This document shows positions 37,970 through 47,490 of a DNA stretch of 64,000 nt, piece after piece. Made by a program: the position numbers and the translations under genes. How positions within the stretch are numbered: position 1 is the stretch's first letter; each line of letters opens with the position of its first letter. The DNA comes from Lacticaseibacillus casei DSM 20011 = JCM 1134 = ATCC 393 (GTDB lineage Bacteria > Bacillota > Bacilli > Lactobacillales > Lactobacillaceae). Below the pieces are notes generated by a model. That model was not told where the DNA came from, made no database searches, and worked only from the letters and a program-made list of their open reading frames with translations. The stretch lies in assembly GCF_000829055.1 (NCBI RefSeq), contig NZ_AP012544.1:2604001-2668000 (forward strand), given 5' to 3'.

Positions 37970-39313
37970 TCACGCATGCTTCGTTTCCCAATAATGTTCG
38001 ATATCTTCCAACGTCCGCCCCTTAGTCTCCAAGACGTTCCGGTGAATATAAACCACCGCCAGCGCCGACAACGCCGCAAAAATGTAAAAGACGTTAATGC
38101 CCATCGCTTCCAGCATCATCGGGAAAATCAACGACAGTAGGCCATTAAACAGATACTGCGTAAACGTAATGACGCCCATCCCCAACGCCCGCGCTTTTAG
38201 TGGAAGAATCTCCGGCACATATGACCAAAAGACCGGTCCTAATCCAAACTCGAAAGCAAAGACATACACGAAGATCGCAATGATCGCAATCGTGGCATCG
38301 TTAGACCACAGACATAGCACAATAGCAGGCGGCACTTGACCGGCGAGACTGATTTCCAGTAACTTTTTCCGCCCCAACCGATCAATAAACGGCAGCGACA
38401 TCAAGGTTGAAATCACCAAGGCGCTACCGACTGCGAAATCGGCGATGATACTGGCATTGGCCATCCCTAAGTTGTGGAAAATCTCGGGTGCATAATACAC
38501 CGCGGCGTTGATACCGGTAAACACCTGGAAAAAGGTCAAGGTAAACAGCAACAACATCGCCGGTCTAAAGGCGCCAAACAGCTCACGCATCCCGGCTTCT
38601 TGGGACTTCAAACTGTCTTGAATGTCCTGAATTTCCGATTCGACTTCATCGTCAGTGGCGCGCACCCGTTTTAAAACCTTACGCGCCTTGTCAACTTTCT
38701 GATCACGAATCAACCAACGCGGACTTTGCGGCGATAACATCATGCCAATCGCAAAAACCGCTGCTGGCACTGCCCCGAGACCCAGCGTCCACCGCCAACT
38801 ATCAGTCGGCAGGTTATAGGCACCAACAGCATAAGCCGCCAGAATCCCGACATTGACACTCAATTGGTAAAGCGACGACATTAACCCGCGAATATGCGCT
38901 GGCGCCAATTCAGAAAGATAGATCAGGCCATACATATTGGCGATCCCCGCCGCAACCCCGAGGACAAAGCGGGCAATCATCAACATCACCGTATCCGTTG
39001 ATAACGCGCTGAAAATACTGCCGGCGATAAAAATGATCCCGCCGAGGACTAAAACATTACGTCGTTCAATTTTCTTTTCCATCGCGGTAAAAACAACGAT
39101 AGACGGCAACGCGCCGAACAGCAGAAACGAAACAACTAGGCCTTTTTCTGCTGAATTTAAGCCGAATGCGGTGGTAATCGATGGCAAGGCCAGCGAAATG
39201 GCGCCTGAATCGTAGCCATATAACAGCCCGGCAAAACCGCCCAGAATGGCAAACAGGTACACAATCGGTTTCGTTGCCGGTTTGGTGACAGGTTGCTTCG
39301 ATGTCGTCCCCAT
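37970..39313 (-). CDS. fucP: MFS sugar porter, likely fucose permease
   Basis: Membrane sugar-proton symporter of 447 residues with 12 hydrophobic segments. Sugar-porter signatures are GGFAGLLYGYDSGAIS, the RGLMSSLYQLS loop, SPRWLIRD and the ETKGRTLEDIE tail. This is the Sugar Porter family, not the FHS family of E. coli FucP, so the name rests on its place between fucK and fucU. GGAGGCG precedes the ATG. It follows fucK by 1 nt. Confidence 0.82.
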   Translation of the reverse strand: MGTTSKQPVTKPATKPIVYLFAILGGFAGLLYGYDSGAISLALPSITTAFGLNSAEKGLVVSFLLFGALPSIVVFTAMEKKIERRNVLVLGGIIFIAGSIFSALSTDTVMLMIARFVLGVAAGIANMYGLIYLSELAPAHIRGLMSSLYQLSVNVGILAAYAVGAYNLPTDSWRWTLGLGAVPAAVFAIGMMLSPQSPRWLIRDQKVDKARKVLKRVRATDDEVESEIQDIQDSLKSQEAGMRELFGAFRPAMLLLFTLTFFQVFTGINAAVYYAPEIFHNLGMANASIIADFAVGSALVISTLMSLPFIDRLGRKKLLEISLAGQVPPAIVLCLWSNDATIAIIAIFVYVFAFEFGLGPVFWSYVPEILPLKARALGMGVITFTQYLFNGLLSLIFPMMLEAMGINVFYIFAALSALAVVYIHRNVLETKGRTLEDIEHYWETKHA

Positions 39314-39314
39314 A

Positions 39315-40843
39315 TCACTTCGCCTCCATTTTTGGTGGTAACTCAGCCGCTACTGCCTTGCCTCGTTCGACAATCTGTTGAAACACCTTGAAGTGCGCGT
39401 CAAGATCCGCACTGCCTTCCGGCTGGATCGTCGCAACGGTGTATGACCGCTTCATGGTTGCGGACACGTCTTCCGGCGCTAATTTTTTCAGCACCAGCAG
39501 CTGCGACACAATGTTCCCAGTCACACTGGCTTCGATCGGCCCAGCGCTGACCGGCATTTGGGTCAGATCCGCCGTTAGCTGCACTAACAACTGATTCTGG
39601 ATCCCGCCGCCGAACATATGAATCTTCGTCAGCGGTTTTTCCGCAGCCTGTTCCAAGTTGAAAAGGGTTTGCCGATACGTCATGGCTAGACTTTCCAAAA
39701 CGGTACGCATCAGCTGACCGCGACTTTGCGGCAACGGCTGACCGGTTTGGTGCAGGAAGGCTTCAATCTTTTCTTCCATCCGACTCGGACCGGTGAACAA
39801 CGGATGATTCGGGTCAATGTAGCTGTGCAGGGATTCAGCCGCCTGCGCTTCTGCGGTCATTTTGCCAAAATCAACCATCTCGCCTTGATCGACCATTCCC
39901 GTTGTAACTCCTGCACGATCCACAAGCCGGTCACGTTTTGTAATAGGCGATTGCTACCGTCAAAGCAGCCCTCATTGGTCAAGCCGGCATCGGCTGCCGC
40001 CAGCGACACGATCGGCTTGACGGTTTTGCGGCCGATGATGGACCAGGTACCGCAACTGATAAACGCGGTTTGTTGCCAATCTTCCGACGTCAGCGGCAGC
40101 GCCAACACCGCCGCGGCGGTATCATGCCCGACACCATTGATGACCTGCATATCATCATTTAGCTGCAACTCCGCCTGAATCTCCGGCCGCAATGGTCCCA
40201 GCACGGCGCCGCCTGTCACCAGCTGACCAAACCAGCTCCGCGGAATGCCTAGCTTGTGCAAAACCGCTTCATCCCAGTCACGATTGGCAACATCAAGCAA
40301 ACCACTTGTGCTGGCAATCGTAAAATCGGTCTGTTTGACCCCGGTGAAGAAATACCCAATCAGATTCGGCATCATCAACACATCCGCGCCTTCCGTCAGC
40401 AAAAATGGATAACGGGTCACATCGGCAAAAAGCTGCACATTGGTGTTGATCATGGCCGCCTGATTACCGGTTTCCAGAAACAGCTTGCACGGACTCATGC
40501 GCTGATAAAATGCCTTTTTGACGGCGTCGGTTCGCGAATCTCGGTAACTGTGCGGGGCAAATAACAGCTCACCGCGTTGACTCAGGATGCCATAATCAAC
40601 GCCCCAAGTATCAATACTCATGCCGTCGATCCGCCCAAGATCCCGCCGCGCAATGGCCAGGCCATACTTGATTTCCTGGAAAATTTTCAGATAATCCCAG
40701 TACAGATGGCCATTCACCGCCACTGGCTGGTTGGAAAAGCGAAACTGCTCTTTTAAGTGAATTTGGTCACCATCAAACTGGCCGGAAATCAAGCGACCGG
40801 AACTCGCGCCCAGATCGACGGCAATTAAATTTGTTATTGCCAT
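39315..40843 (-). pseudogene. fucK: L-fuculokinase (FGGY family) with a one-base deletion
   Basis: Rhamnulokinase-like FGGY kinase that should phosphorylate L-fuculose. Frame 1 (from ATG 40843) has LIAVDLGASSGRLISG, the WGVDYGIL region, SYRDSRTDAVKKAF and ISCGTWSIIGRK, and reads GLWIVQELQREWSIK before a premature stop near 39857. Homology resumes in the next frame at DQGEMVDFGKMTAEAQAAES and continues through FGGGIQNQLLVQLT to 39315. One base is missing at about 39891-39892 (EWS-DQG). The product as written lacks the last ~200 residues, including the second ATP-binding half, so the strain should not complete fucose catabolism unless this is a sequencing error. Confidence 0.87.
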
Positions 40844-40863
40844 GGTTATCACTCATTTCCCAG

Positions 40864-42651
40864 CTATTTGTATAACGGACCAAAGTTCTTGCAGGCATTG
40901 AAGTCTGCCGCTTCGAGATTCTCCGTTCCTAGTGACGACCATGCCCGCGGCCGAAAAATGTCGGCTTCAGGAACATTGTGCATATTCACCGGAATCCGCA
41001 AAATCGAAGCTAAGGTAATCAAATCAGCACCGATATGCCCATAGCTAATGGCCCCGTGGTTGGCTCCCCAGTTGTCCATCACGTCATAAACCGACTTAAA
41101 GGCACCATGACCGGTTAAAATCGGTACAAAGAACGTTGATGGCCAACCCGGATCGGTCCGCTTGTTAATGATGTCGAAAACATTTTCCGGTAAATCAACG
41201 GCATAGCCTTCTGCCACTTGTAATTCCGGACCCACACCCTTGACCAGATTCAGGCGGGCCATGGTGACTGGCATGCCCTTTTCACCGCCGCGGGTGACAT
41301 AGTTAGATGAAAAGCCACTGCCACGGAAGTAGCCAATGTTCGCTGGAATCCAGCGAGTGTGGTCAAGATTGGCCTGCGCTTCTTCTTCGCTCAAGTCATA
41401 GAACGGCTTGATCGCCGGCTGGCCGTCAATTGTCTCCTGACCGGTTGCATCAAGCGTTTGGGCACCGGAGTTAGAAAGATGCAAGAATCCATTCTTGGCT
41501 AATCCTTCAAGTTTGGTGCCAGTGACACGCTCAACGGCTTCAGGGCTCCAGTACGTCCGCACATCGGCAAAAATCTGCGGCGTATTGGTCAACAGGTAGT
41601 TGAACAACATGGATGTCGCATTCAACGAATCGTTTTCGGTCGCAAAAACATGCGGCTGATGAATGCCATTCCAGTCATACTGGGAATTCATGAAGGCTTC
41701 CATGTAGTCGCCATTAGGAAAATGATCCGTCCACTGCCGTTGCCCTTGGAAGCCGGCCGCAATCACGTTGTGCCCTTCTGCTTCTTCCTTGAAGCCCATG
41801 TCGGCAAGTTTCTTATTGCCATCCATGAGGTCACGAGCAATCATGGTCATTTTTACACAGGCAACAAGTTGCTCATGTTTTTGTTCGTCAGTAAATTTGT
41901 TCGGATCGTCTTCGTTGTAAATGTCTGGGCCAATCGGGGTATTCTTTTCGGCCCAGGCCAAGGCCTTTTCGAATTCTTCCTTATCATAAATGCCTTCGTC
42001 CCAGCGGCGAACAATTTCCGTCATGTCCACATATTCGTTACGCATGCCTAAGTATTCCTGGAAGAAATCAGGGTCAACGGTCGAGCCGGCAATTCCCATC
42101 GCAACACTACCGATCGACAGGTAACTCTTGTTGCGCATGATGCCGGTCGCCAGCGCACCTTTGGCAAACCGAATCAGTTTGGTTTTGACATCGTCAGGAA
42201 TGCTGGTATCGTCGGCGTCTTGCACATCATGACCATAAATGCCGAACGCCGGAATCCCTTTCTGAGCATGCGCCGCTAACACGGCCGCCAGATAAACGGC
42301 GCCGGGACGCTCGGTACCATTGAAGCCCCAAATCGCGTGCGGCAGGTCCGGTGACATATCCATCGTTTCGCTGCCGTAGCACCAGCATGGGGTCACCGTA
42401 ATCGTGCCACAAACTCCGGCGCGATCGAATTTTTCTTTCGACATTGCGGCTTCTTTAACGCCGCCAATGGTCGTGTCGGAAATCACCGTCTGCACCGGCG
42501 AGCCATCCGGATATTTAAGCGTCGCCGCCAAAAGATCCGCCACCGAATGCGCCATCTTCATCGTCTGATCTTCCAATGATTCACGAATGCCACGCCGCCG
42601 ACCATCAATCGTCGGACGAATACCAATCTTCGGGAATGTCATGTTTGTCAT
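40864..42651 (-). CDS. fucI: L-fucose isomerase
   Basis: Cytosolic Mn-dependent ketol isomerase converting L-fucose to L-fuculose. The 595 residues match the family length (~590). N-terminal [20 protein letters not shown], the middle EEYLG-type region [20 protein letters not shown] and the C-terminal active-site stretch [19 protein letters not shown] are visible. The start at 42651 lies 7 nt after GGAGGC; a longer frame to 42690 lacks a site. It is the first gene of the fucI-fucK-fucP-fucU operon, with a cre-like site at 42724-42738. Confidence 0.95.
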   Translation of the reverse strand: MTNMTFPKIGIRPTIDGRRRGIRESLEDQTMKMAHSVADLLAATLKYPDGSPVQTVISDTTIGGVKEAAMSKEKFDRAGVCGTITVTPCWCYGSETMDMSPDLPHAIWGFNGTERPGAVYLAAVLAAHAQKGIPAFGIYGHDVQDADDTSIPDDVKTKLIRFAKGALATGIMRNKSYLSIGSVAMGIAGSTVDPDFFQEYLGMRNEYVDMTEIVRRWDEGIYDKEEFEKALAWAEKNTPIGPDIYNEDDPNKFTDEQKHEQLVACVKMTMIARDLMDGNKKLADMGFKEEAEGHNVIAAGFQGQRQWTDHFPNGDYMEAFMNSQYDWNGIHQPHVFATENDSLNATSMLFNYLLTNTPQIFADVRTYWSPEAVERVTGTKLEGLAKNGFLHLSNSGAQTLDATGQETIDGQPAIKPFYDLSEEEAQANLDHTRWIPANIGYFRGSGFSSNYVTRGGEKGMPVTMARLNLVKGVGPELQVAEGYAVDLPENVFDIINKRTDPGWPSTFFVPILTGHGAFKSVYDVMDNWGANHGAISYGHIGADLITLASILRIPVNMHNVPEADIFRPRAWSSLGTENLEAADFNACKNFGPLYK

Positions 42652-42723
42652 TTGTTTTGCCTCCACATGTGCTGCTTGTCTAGTTACCATCTCGTTAATT
42701 TCATCAGCTGACTACGGCTTTTA

Positions 42724-42738
42724 TGATAAGCGCTTTCA
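42724..42738 (-). promoter_or_regulatory. cre-like site upstream of fucI
   Basis: TGAAAGCGCTTATCA (minus strand) has the AAGCGCTT core of CcpA sites, with a one-base-longer right half than consensus. It lies 73 bp before the start codon. The rest of the space to 43138 has no gene I can support: only a short GTG-initiated 8-codon frame at 43077 and AT-rich sequence. Confidence 0.45.
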
Positions 42739-43138
42739 TTCCACGCGCCAAGGGTTGGCAAAATGATTGAAACTTCGTCAAAAAAAGCGCCAATTTTCGT
42801 CATAGTTCATCAAGCTTGTGAACTTTTCTTCGCTAGGGTGGGTATACCAAAAGAAAATGGTTGGGGGGGTGACTCAATCAGAAGCGTGCTGCTGGGGTGT
42901 TCATGCTTGTAAAACTGATGGCACTTCACTGTATCTTATACAGGCGATTTCTTGATGTGAATTTGCTGATAGTATCAGGAATGTTTGTAGCACTTCAAAA
43001 TAAATTATTTAATATAAATTCTTCTGAGTGTTAGTAGGATGCTAGTTAAGCAACACTTACCAGCAGGAAAATATACGTGAAGAATAAACCAATTCTTTTT
43101 TAGTGGTATCATAACTGTTGTTAACATTGCAGATACAG

Positions 43139-43498
43139 ATGGTCGCCAACGTCGAAGCTATATTGTCAAAGGTGGTAGACATATTGAAACATCAAAAGAA
43201 CGCTCAAATAAACGAAGATATGCTAAACAAGCTATACGATTTTGTCCTCGATCCCGATATCAAAGACCGTGAGCGAAAAATCGGGCTCATGGCAAAAGCC
43301 GATATAGAAAAAGGTAGATACAACGTCGCGGTTCTTCATCAGACGCTCGTTAGTTTACAGAGAGAGTCAATGCGTTTTGGTCTATCACGTGATGCAGGTA
43401 AATTTTATGATGATTTTGAAGTTCTCTATGATCAAAACCTGCCTTTTGGTACCAATCGCGGAGCATTAGGGACGTTGAGCAGTTATCTGGATTCGTGA
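43139..43498 (+). CDS. Bacteriocin immunity protein (enterocin A immunity-like)
   Basis: Predicted cytosolic four-helix protein of 119 residues resembling the EntA immunity family: MLNKLYDFVLDPDIKDRE, KADIEKGRYNVAVLHQTLVS and a flexible C-terminal tail ending LSSYLDS. Such proteins protect against class IIa pediocin-like bacteriocins by acting on the mannose PTS receptor. The start is uncertain: neither this ATG nor the in-frame start at 43118 has a ribosome site. No bacteriocin gene is next to it, so it is an orphan or remnant of a larger cluster. Confidence 0.65.
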   Translation: MVANVEAILSKVVDILKHQKNAQINEDMLNKLYDFVLDPDIKDRERKIGLMAKADIEKGRYNVAVLHQTLVSLQRESMRFGLSRDAGKFYDDFEVLYDQNLPFGTNRGALGTLSSYLDS

Positions 43499-43911
43499 GA
43501 GTGTAACAGGCAGTTGTGTTGCTTGCTACTGATGAGTTTGGTGCCTTCCGCACGCCACTAAATGAAAGCAAAAAGCGCTAATGCGTTGGAAAACAAACAA
43601 TTATGAGAGACTGTGATAACCCGTGACGATTCAAAGAGATCCTTTGATCAAAAGAATCGCTTATATGGCACTGATGTACTTCGTGTCGCCGCTCCCGCAG
43701 TGCTTTTTATTGCTGATGGCTGATGGCAAAAGCACCTTGGCTTTAGTTGAACTTACGAACGCTTTTGTTTTCGCAGAGGCAGTCGTTATTTTCGCTGCGT
43801 ATAGATTCGTCCGAAAAAACACAGGTACTGGCATTCTGCAAAAAGCCAGTCTTCACGACCTTAAATATATTTTCGGTGGCTATGCAGTTGTCCTGATGAG
43901 TAATTCCGTTT

Positions 43912-44962
43912 CCTAGATTGCATAATTAAAGTTACCACCCAGAAAATGTGAAAAAAGACCTGTCCGTTCTTGCTAAAATGGTGTTTGCATAACATACCAT
44001 CTAGAGAGAAGGACAGGTCCCATGGCCATTATAACCTTAATTGAACGATCTCAGATAGAACTGATGCAACACCACACGATTCAATACATCGCCGCGACCT
44101 TAGGCCGCTCTCGTATTTCTATTAGGCATGAGCTTCACCGTTGCCCTGAAGGTGATTACTGCGCCATTATAGCTCAGGATCATGCCGATACTTGTCGGCA
44201 TCGTTGTGGTCGGCACTCGATTTTAACGCCTAAGTTGAAGCGGATGGTAACTGAGAAGCTAAACCTGGGTTGGTCCCCTGAAATGGTCGGTTATGCCGTT
44301 CACTGTGCGCCACACACGATTTACCACTGGATTTATCAAAGACAAGTCGATTTTCAGCCAAGCCAACTCTTTGATCACGGTAAACGTCATAAAAGAAGAC
44401 AAGACCTTCGGTCGCGCTATAACCAAGCAGTAGGCACCTCAATTGAGATTCGCAGTGAGTCAGCTAATCGGCGAACCGAAAAAGGACATTTAGAGATGGA
44501 TACAGTTCGCGGTGGTCGCGGGTCAAAGGCTGCTGTTTTGACCATTGTCGATCGAGTGACACGTTTAATGGCGACAACTAAGCTTGAAAACTTATCACAA
44601 AATGCTGTTCTCAAGGGATTTGCAAGACTGATGGTGGACTTTCCGGGTCCGGTTCGATCAGTGACGGTTGATCACGGTAAAGAGTTTTCCTGCGATCAGG
44701 CGCTTACAAAGCGCTATCGGATACCGGTTTACTTTTGCCACGCCTATCACCCGAATGAACGGGGCACAAATGAACGGTTCAATCGAGAACTTCGCTACTA
44801 TTTCCCGAAGGGAACACAGTTTGATCAGGTTTCAGAGACCGATATTCAACAAGCCACAGCGCTTATCAATAACAAACCTAGAAAATGTCTCCGTTGGCAA
44901 ACCCCAGTTCAAGCAGTGAGCAAGCCTCTTTCTAGGTGGTAACTTTATTATTGCAATCTAGG
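43912..44962 (+). mobile_element. IS30-family insertion sequence, copy 2
   Basis: A 1,051-bp element of the same length and ends as copy 1, in the opposite orientation. The target duplication is GTTT (43908-43911 and 44963-44966). It disrupts the CPBP protease gene. Confidence 0.95.
44022..44942 (+). CDS. IS30-family transposase
   Basis: 306-residue DDE transposase, identical to copy 1 except for Gln instead of His in KGTQFDQV. The N-terminal HTH and the catalytic Asp (LEMDTVRGG), Asp (VTVDHGKEF) and Glu (GTNERFNREL) are present. It appears functional and recently transposed. Confidence 0.95.
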   Translation: MAIITLIERSQIELMQHHTIQYIAATLGRSRISIRHELHRCPEGDYCAIIAQDHADTCRHRCGRHSILTPKLKRMVTEKLNLGWSPEMVGYAVHCAPHTIYHWIYQRQVDFQPSQLFDHGKRHKRRQDLRSRYNQAVGTSIEIRSESANRRTEKGHLEMDTVRGGRGSKAAVLTIVDRVTRLMATTKLENLSQNAVLKGFARLMVDFPGPVRSVTVDHGKEFSCDQALTKRYRIPVYFCHAYHPNERGTNERFNRELRYYFPKGTQFDQVSETDIQQATALINNKPRKCLRWQTPVQAVSKPLSRW

Positions 44963-45477
44963 GTTTTTACTTATCTAAACCACATAACAGGCAATCAAAC
45001 GCAAACACCAAATAACCAAATCATCGTAAGATCCTTGTTCGACCATCACCAGCTGATGGTTAGTCTGTTTATCATTAGCATGGTGATCGTAACGCCAATC
45101 GTCGAAGAGTTGGTTTTTCGAGGAATGGTGTTTAGCCTATTTTTCAATTCAAATCAAGCTTGGATTAAAATCATGCTAAGTGCCCTTTTGTTCTCATCCG
45201 GGCATGAAAGCAACACAATTTTTGGATTCTTGATGTACGCCTTCACAGGAATCGTACTTGGATTTGTCTATTGGAAAAGTGGTAAGTTGCAAAACTCGAT
45301 TGCGCTGCATGCCGTCATAAATATGGTTGCAGTGCTAGCCATATTTTTCCTTTAAGAGACACTTAAGAGACACTAAAACTAGGCTGAACTTCAAACTGGC
45401 CTTTAAATCCTTGCATTGAGTCTGTTAAACAATTTTGTTAATTGTGACGCTCGCAACGTGCTAATCTTTAAGCCAGA

Positions 45478-45537
45478 GTCAAACAAAGAGGCGCATGAAT
45501 TTTCAAAACGGAAAATTCATGCGCCTCTTTGTTTGAC
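45478..45537. terminator. 27-bp perfect hairpin between CPBP gene and rgg paralogue 2
   Basis: Arms of 27 bp (45478-45504 and 45511-45537; outer GTCAAACAAAGAG, inner GAATTTTC) with a 6-nt loop, between convergent genes. The T-rich outer arms suit bidirectional termination, and the stem is unusually long. Confidence 0.8.
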
Positions 45538-45567
45538 AGCCCCATTGTCCGGCAATGTTCCAACCCA

Positions 45568-46434
45568 CTAATCAAAACTCAAATGAACCTCAATCCCCAT
45601 CTCTCGCAACCAATGGCGATCGGCCACACAATAGTTGTCGGCGCCGATGGTATGTAGAAAGGTGAGCATCTCCACAATATGCTGATACTCGTGCGGTTCG
45701 TTGCGGAGTGAATACCGCAATGCTGCCTCTATCATCCTGATGCGATATTTGAGGAAAATCGTGTCGGCGGTGGCAACCAGTCCGCGCAAGTTACCTAACA
45801 AGATGTTTGCCGTTGGTACGTCATGCTTTTCAATGGCTGCAACTGCCGCGTAGAACAGGCCGCTGGTGAATGGTTCCAGAAAAATATGGGCATGGGCGTG
45901 TTCGATTTCATGAATGGCTCTGATCAGACAATGCCTGCTATCTTCCGGATTGGCTAAGTAAATTGAAGCCGCAAACAGTTGGAACTCCAACAAAAACCAG
46001 CGGCCATTGCCAAGCAAATAGTGAATTACCGGCGCAATTGCGTGACCGCGATCCAACTTTTCGTGTTTGAACATGCTGCGATAAGTTTTGAGACCAGTGA
46101 CAATCATTGCATTGATAGTGTCTGGCTTTCCTTCAAACGCATCAATTGTCTTGTCTAATTCACGCGTGTCTTCGGTAAGCGCAGCCTCAGCTAATGTTTG
46201 CCACATCTCGGGAATTTCGGTTGAGCCATCCACGAGTTCGGCAGTTTCCGGCAATGAAGCATGAACGCGCCGGAACAAGTCGCTGGCAAGCTCAATCGAA
46301 ATCGTCTGACTGCCTCGTTCAAATCGCGAAATCGTGCTCAAACTGGTGCTGCCGGCAATGTCCGCCATCCGCAGCTGTCGCCGTTTGCGCATAGATGCCA
46401 GCAACAACCCAAAATTTGCAAATGTATCTGTCAC
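45568..46434 (-). CDS. Rgg/GadR/MutR-family transcriptional regulator (paralogue 2)
   Basis: 288 residues, same length as and closely similar to the protein at 30557-31423: HTH MADIAGSTSLSTISRFERGS, shared YLLGNGRWFLLEFQLFAASI and LGNLRGL segments, and the same C-terminal end (HTIGADNYC, then a GIEVHL-type tail). The GTG at 46434 is chosen by alignment with paralogue 1 and by GAGGTGA upstream. It is divergent from the ABC-transporter operon starting at 46706, and a 45-bp box shared with the bacteriocin promoter lies between. Likely a peptide-responsive activator of that operon, possibly cross-talking with paralogue 1. Confidence 0.88.
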   Translation of the reverse strand: MTDTFANFGLLLASMRKRRQLRMADIAGSTSLSTISRFERGSQTISIELASDLFRRVHASLPETAELVDGSTEIPEMWQTLAEAALTEDTRELDKTIDAFEGKPDTINAMIVTGLKTYRSMFKHEKLDRGHAIAPVIHYLLGNGRWFLLEFQLFAASIYLANPEDSRHCLIRAIHEIEHAHAHIFLEPFTSGLFYAAVAAIEKHDVPTANILLGNLRGLVATADTIFLKYRIRMIEAALRYSLRNEPHEYQHIVEMLTFLHTIGADNYCVADRHWLREMGIEVHLSFD

Positions 46435-46450
46435 GGCATTCACCTCTTCA

Positions 46451-46489
46451 GATTTTCATATATGCAAGTGAAGCTCCAAAAAAATTGTC
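46451..46489 (-). promoter_or_regulatory. Conserved promoter region of the second rgg gene
   Basis: On the minus strand, GACAATTTTTTTGGAGCTT then TTGCATATATGAAAA, the counterpart of 30502-30540. Conservation outside coding DNA supports a promoter or autoregulatory function. Confidence 0.5.
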
Positions 46490-46565
46490 ATCGTCAATGT
46501 CCCATCGTATGCTTTTAGCATCGCGGACGTGTTGATGATAAGTGAAAATTTACCCGTTTCACAAT

Positions 46566-46610
46566 AAACGTACGCTTCAATGAAGAAATTTGCGAGCAGA
46601 AAGACCGCGA
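46566..46610 (+). promoter_or_regulatory. Candidate Rgg operator upstream of the ABC operon
   Basis: Aligned with 30281-30325 (reverse strand). The core TGCGAGCAGAAAGACCGCG (46591-46609) has a degraded right half relative to the perfect dyad at the bacteriocin copy. It is about 95 bp before the first gene of the operon. Confidence 0.58.
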
Positions 46611-46705
46611 CAAGTGAATCTAAAACCTAGGCAAATGGCACTCGGACAAGATCTCATCAAAATGTTCGGCCGAGCGTTGTTTGCTTCTAACGAGGTGTTT
46701 ATACA

Positions 46706-47490
46706 TTGGCGTTTTTATGGCTGCGTTTACCGAAGAAACGAGTTGCTTTAGCCGGTGTCATTGCTTTATCGATCTGTGGGTTACAAATGGTTCAACTGCT
46801 AAAACCGATCCCGGTCGGCAGCTCTCCCTATACCCGTTGGCTGTCGATTGACCCTTTCAGTTTTTTACCAGTTATCTTTTTTATTTTGCTGCCTTTGATC
46901 GCCAGCATCCCCGCCGGAGCCTTGTTAAAAACGATGTTGATTCTGTCTTATTTGCAAAGGTTAAATTGCAATCCTCATTGCAAAAGGTCATGTGGTCCTA
47001 TATCGGCATTGCCTTTTTAACCGGTTTTGCCATCATTGCATTGGCATTGTTGCTTAATTTTGCGTTCTACTTTACCGTTTTACCCAACATAAAACCAGAC
47101 AACCTGTTGAACAGTAACATCCTGTTAATTAACCAAAACACGATATTGGTCAGTCTTTACTATGCCCACCCATTATTGCACGCTGCCATTTCCATCCTTT
47201 TTGCAAGCACTTGGGCGGGTCTGTTTTCTGTCTTTGTGACGGTGACGGCGATTTGGATCAAAAATGCCTTTGTTGTCATGAGCCTAGGACTGGTTGCGCA
47301 AATTGTTGTGCTGATGCTCAATAGCTTCATCAAATTACCTAATTCTGTCAGTTATTCACCAGCTGACTTTCTCCATGAAATGTCACCCACGGCCAATGTC
47401 AATCTCGCGGTCACTGGCATCGTCACTTTGCTGATGCTGATCTATTGCATTGTCTTTTCCCAAATCGGGGTGAAGCATCTTGTACCGTAA
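46706..47490 (+). pseudogene. ABC transporter membrane subunit, frameshifted
   Basis: A membrane protein of about 260 residues and six hydrophobic segments, split by a lost base. The first frame (TTG start at 46706 behind AGGTG) runs through IPAGALLKT and then leaves homology. The second frame carries DVDSVLFAKVKLQSSLQKVM and four more membrane segments to 47490. Adding one A to the A5 run at 46927-46931 gives LLKNDVDSVLF and a continuous protein, typical of small permeases (ADxLLKxDxxSG pattern). It is the first gene of the operon, overlapping the next by 11 nt. Confidence 0.75.

Larger units (their letters stand above)
43623..45355 (+). pseudogene. CPBP-family intramembrane metalloprotease, interrupted by IS30
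   Basis: The N-terminal half (43623-43911) encodes membrane segments up to VVLMSNSV. The C-terminal half (from 44963) carries the protease motifs EELVFRG, SSGHESNTIFG and ALHAVINM. Removing the 1,051-bp element and one 4-bp duplicate joins ATG AGT AAT TCC GTT to TTT ACT TAT CTA AAC in frame (MSNSVFTYLNHITG), giving an intact protein of about 226 residues. CPBP/CAAX proteases near immunity genes often act in bacteriocin self-protection or processing. The gene is now split; only the second part still carries the catalytic residues. Confidence 0.88.

Noticed and set aside
20114..44962. IS30 copies as ends of a composite transposon
   Set aside because: Each copy has its own target duplication (CATG and GTTT) on both sides, so they inserted independently; the outer flanks do not match.
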